This document shows, piece by piece, positions 63,963-64,000 of a stretch of 64,000 nucleotides of DNA (within the stretch, counting starts at the first letter, position 1; each line of letters begins with the position of its first letter). The notes under the pieces are model-generated. The model had not been told where the DNA came from. It made no database searches and saw only the letters and a program-made list of their open reading frames with translations. The DNA comes from Erythrobacter sp. SD-21. Lineage in GTDB: Bacteria > Pseudomonadota > Alphaproteobacteria > Sphingomonadales > Sphingomonadaceae. The DNA lies in assembly GCF_000181515.1 (NCBI RefSeq), contig NZ_ABCG01000001.1, forward strand, positions 372,001 through 436,000, given 5' to 3'. The translations under genes were made by a program, and so were the position numbers.

Positions 63963-64000
63963 TCGCTCTGGCAGCTTTCCTTGCTTGAAAGCGAGGGCAG

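Noticed and set aside
1-64000. CRISPR array
   Set aside because: No regularly spaced direct repeats of 20-40 bp with unique spacers were found; the only longer direct repeats are the 45-bp att copies and the paired 17-mer.

Overview
The window is a GC-rich bacterial chromosome segment whose gene content and order point to an alphaproteobacterium of the order Sphingomonadales, most likely Erythrobacteraceae (Erythrobacter/Qipengyuania-like). The reasons are the dusB-ntrB-ntrC-ntrY-ntrX-hfq-hflX run typical of alphaproteobacteria, a double-domain Hfq of the kind I recall from sphingomonads, a pyruvate dehydrogenase E1 beta subunit with its own lipoyl domain, a fused IspDF, and an alphaproteobacterial RpoH promoter plus ROSE-type thermometer in front of hsp20. 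Genus is inference; no rRNA is present. Nearly all of the window is core chromosome, densely packed and mostly in translationally coupled operons with 1-8 bp overlaps.

Layout. 1-9 kb: the 3' part of RNase R, a peroxiredoxin-like protein, UspA, PDH E2 (pdhC), a small membrane protein, a thioesterase, dihydrolipoamide dehydrogenase, a KefB/C-type antiporter and tRNA-Ser(UGA). 9-17 kb: a lytic transglycosylase, then dacC-tmk-holB-metG-tatD-MBL hydrolase-small membrane protein as one coupled run, then mazG. 17-26.4 kb (minus strand): hflX, tandem hfq, ntrX, ntrY, ntrC, ntrB, dusB, the nitrogen and redox two-component locus with RNA-chaperone genes downstream. 26.4-31 kb: ispDF, cinA-like, ratA/COQ10-like, lipA, beta-carbonic anhydrase, and an NYN-LOTUS-like putative RNase. 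31-41.5 kb: a TPR protein, gyrA, a lysoplasmalogenase-like protein, trmFO, an EF-hand protein, a squalene/phytoene synthase-like protein, and a TadG-TadE-TadE trio. 41.5-49.4 kb: pdhB-pdhA, an FtsB-like protein, hppD with a coupled VOC protein, MscS, and a haloalkane dehalogenase coupled to an MFS transporter.

49.5-52.9 kb is the one clearly acquired region. It is a minimal integrative element of about 3.3 kb inserted in the 3' end of tRNA-Arg(CCU), bounded by perfect 45-bp direct repeats. It carries a tyrosine integrase and one cargo gene, a DUF262/DUF1524 (GmrSD-like) putative nuclease, probably a one-gene anti-phage or anti-foreign-DNA module. Paired internal repeats look like integrase arm sites, and the element seems to have replaced the tRNA's own terminator with one of its own. 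This is the best candidate for something new in the window.

53-64 kb returns to core genes: DUF1178, nitrilase-family amidase and glutaredoxin (one operon), heat-regulated hsp20, pyrG, secG, tpiA, then divergently ppiD-trpE-phosphodiester glycosidase-like lipoprotein-proline iminopeptidase. The pdh complex is split, with pdhC and lpd at 3-7 kb and pdhB-pdhA at 41.5-44 kb.
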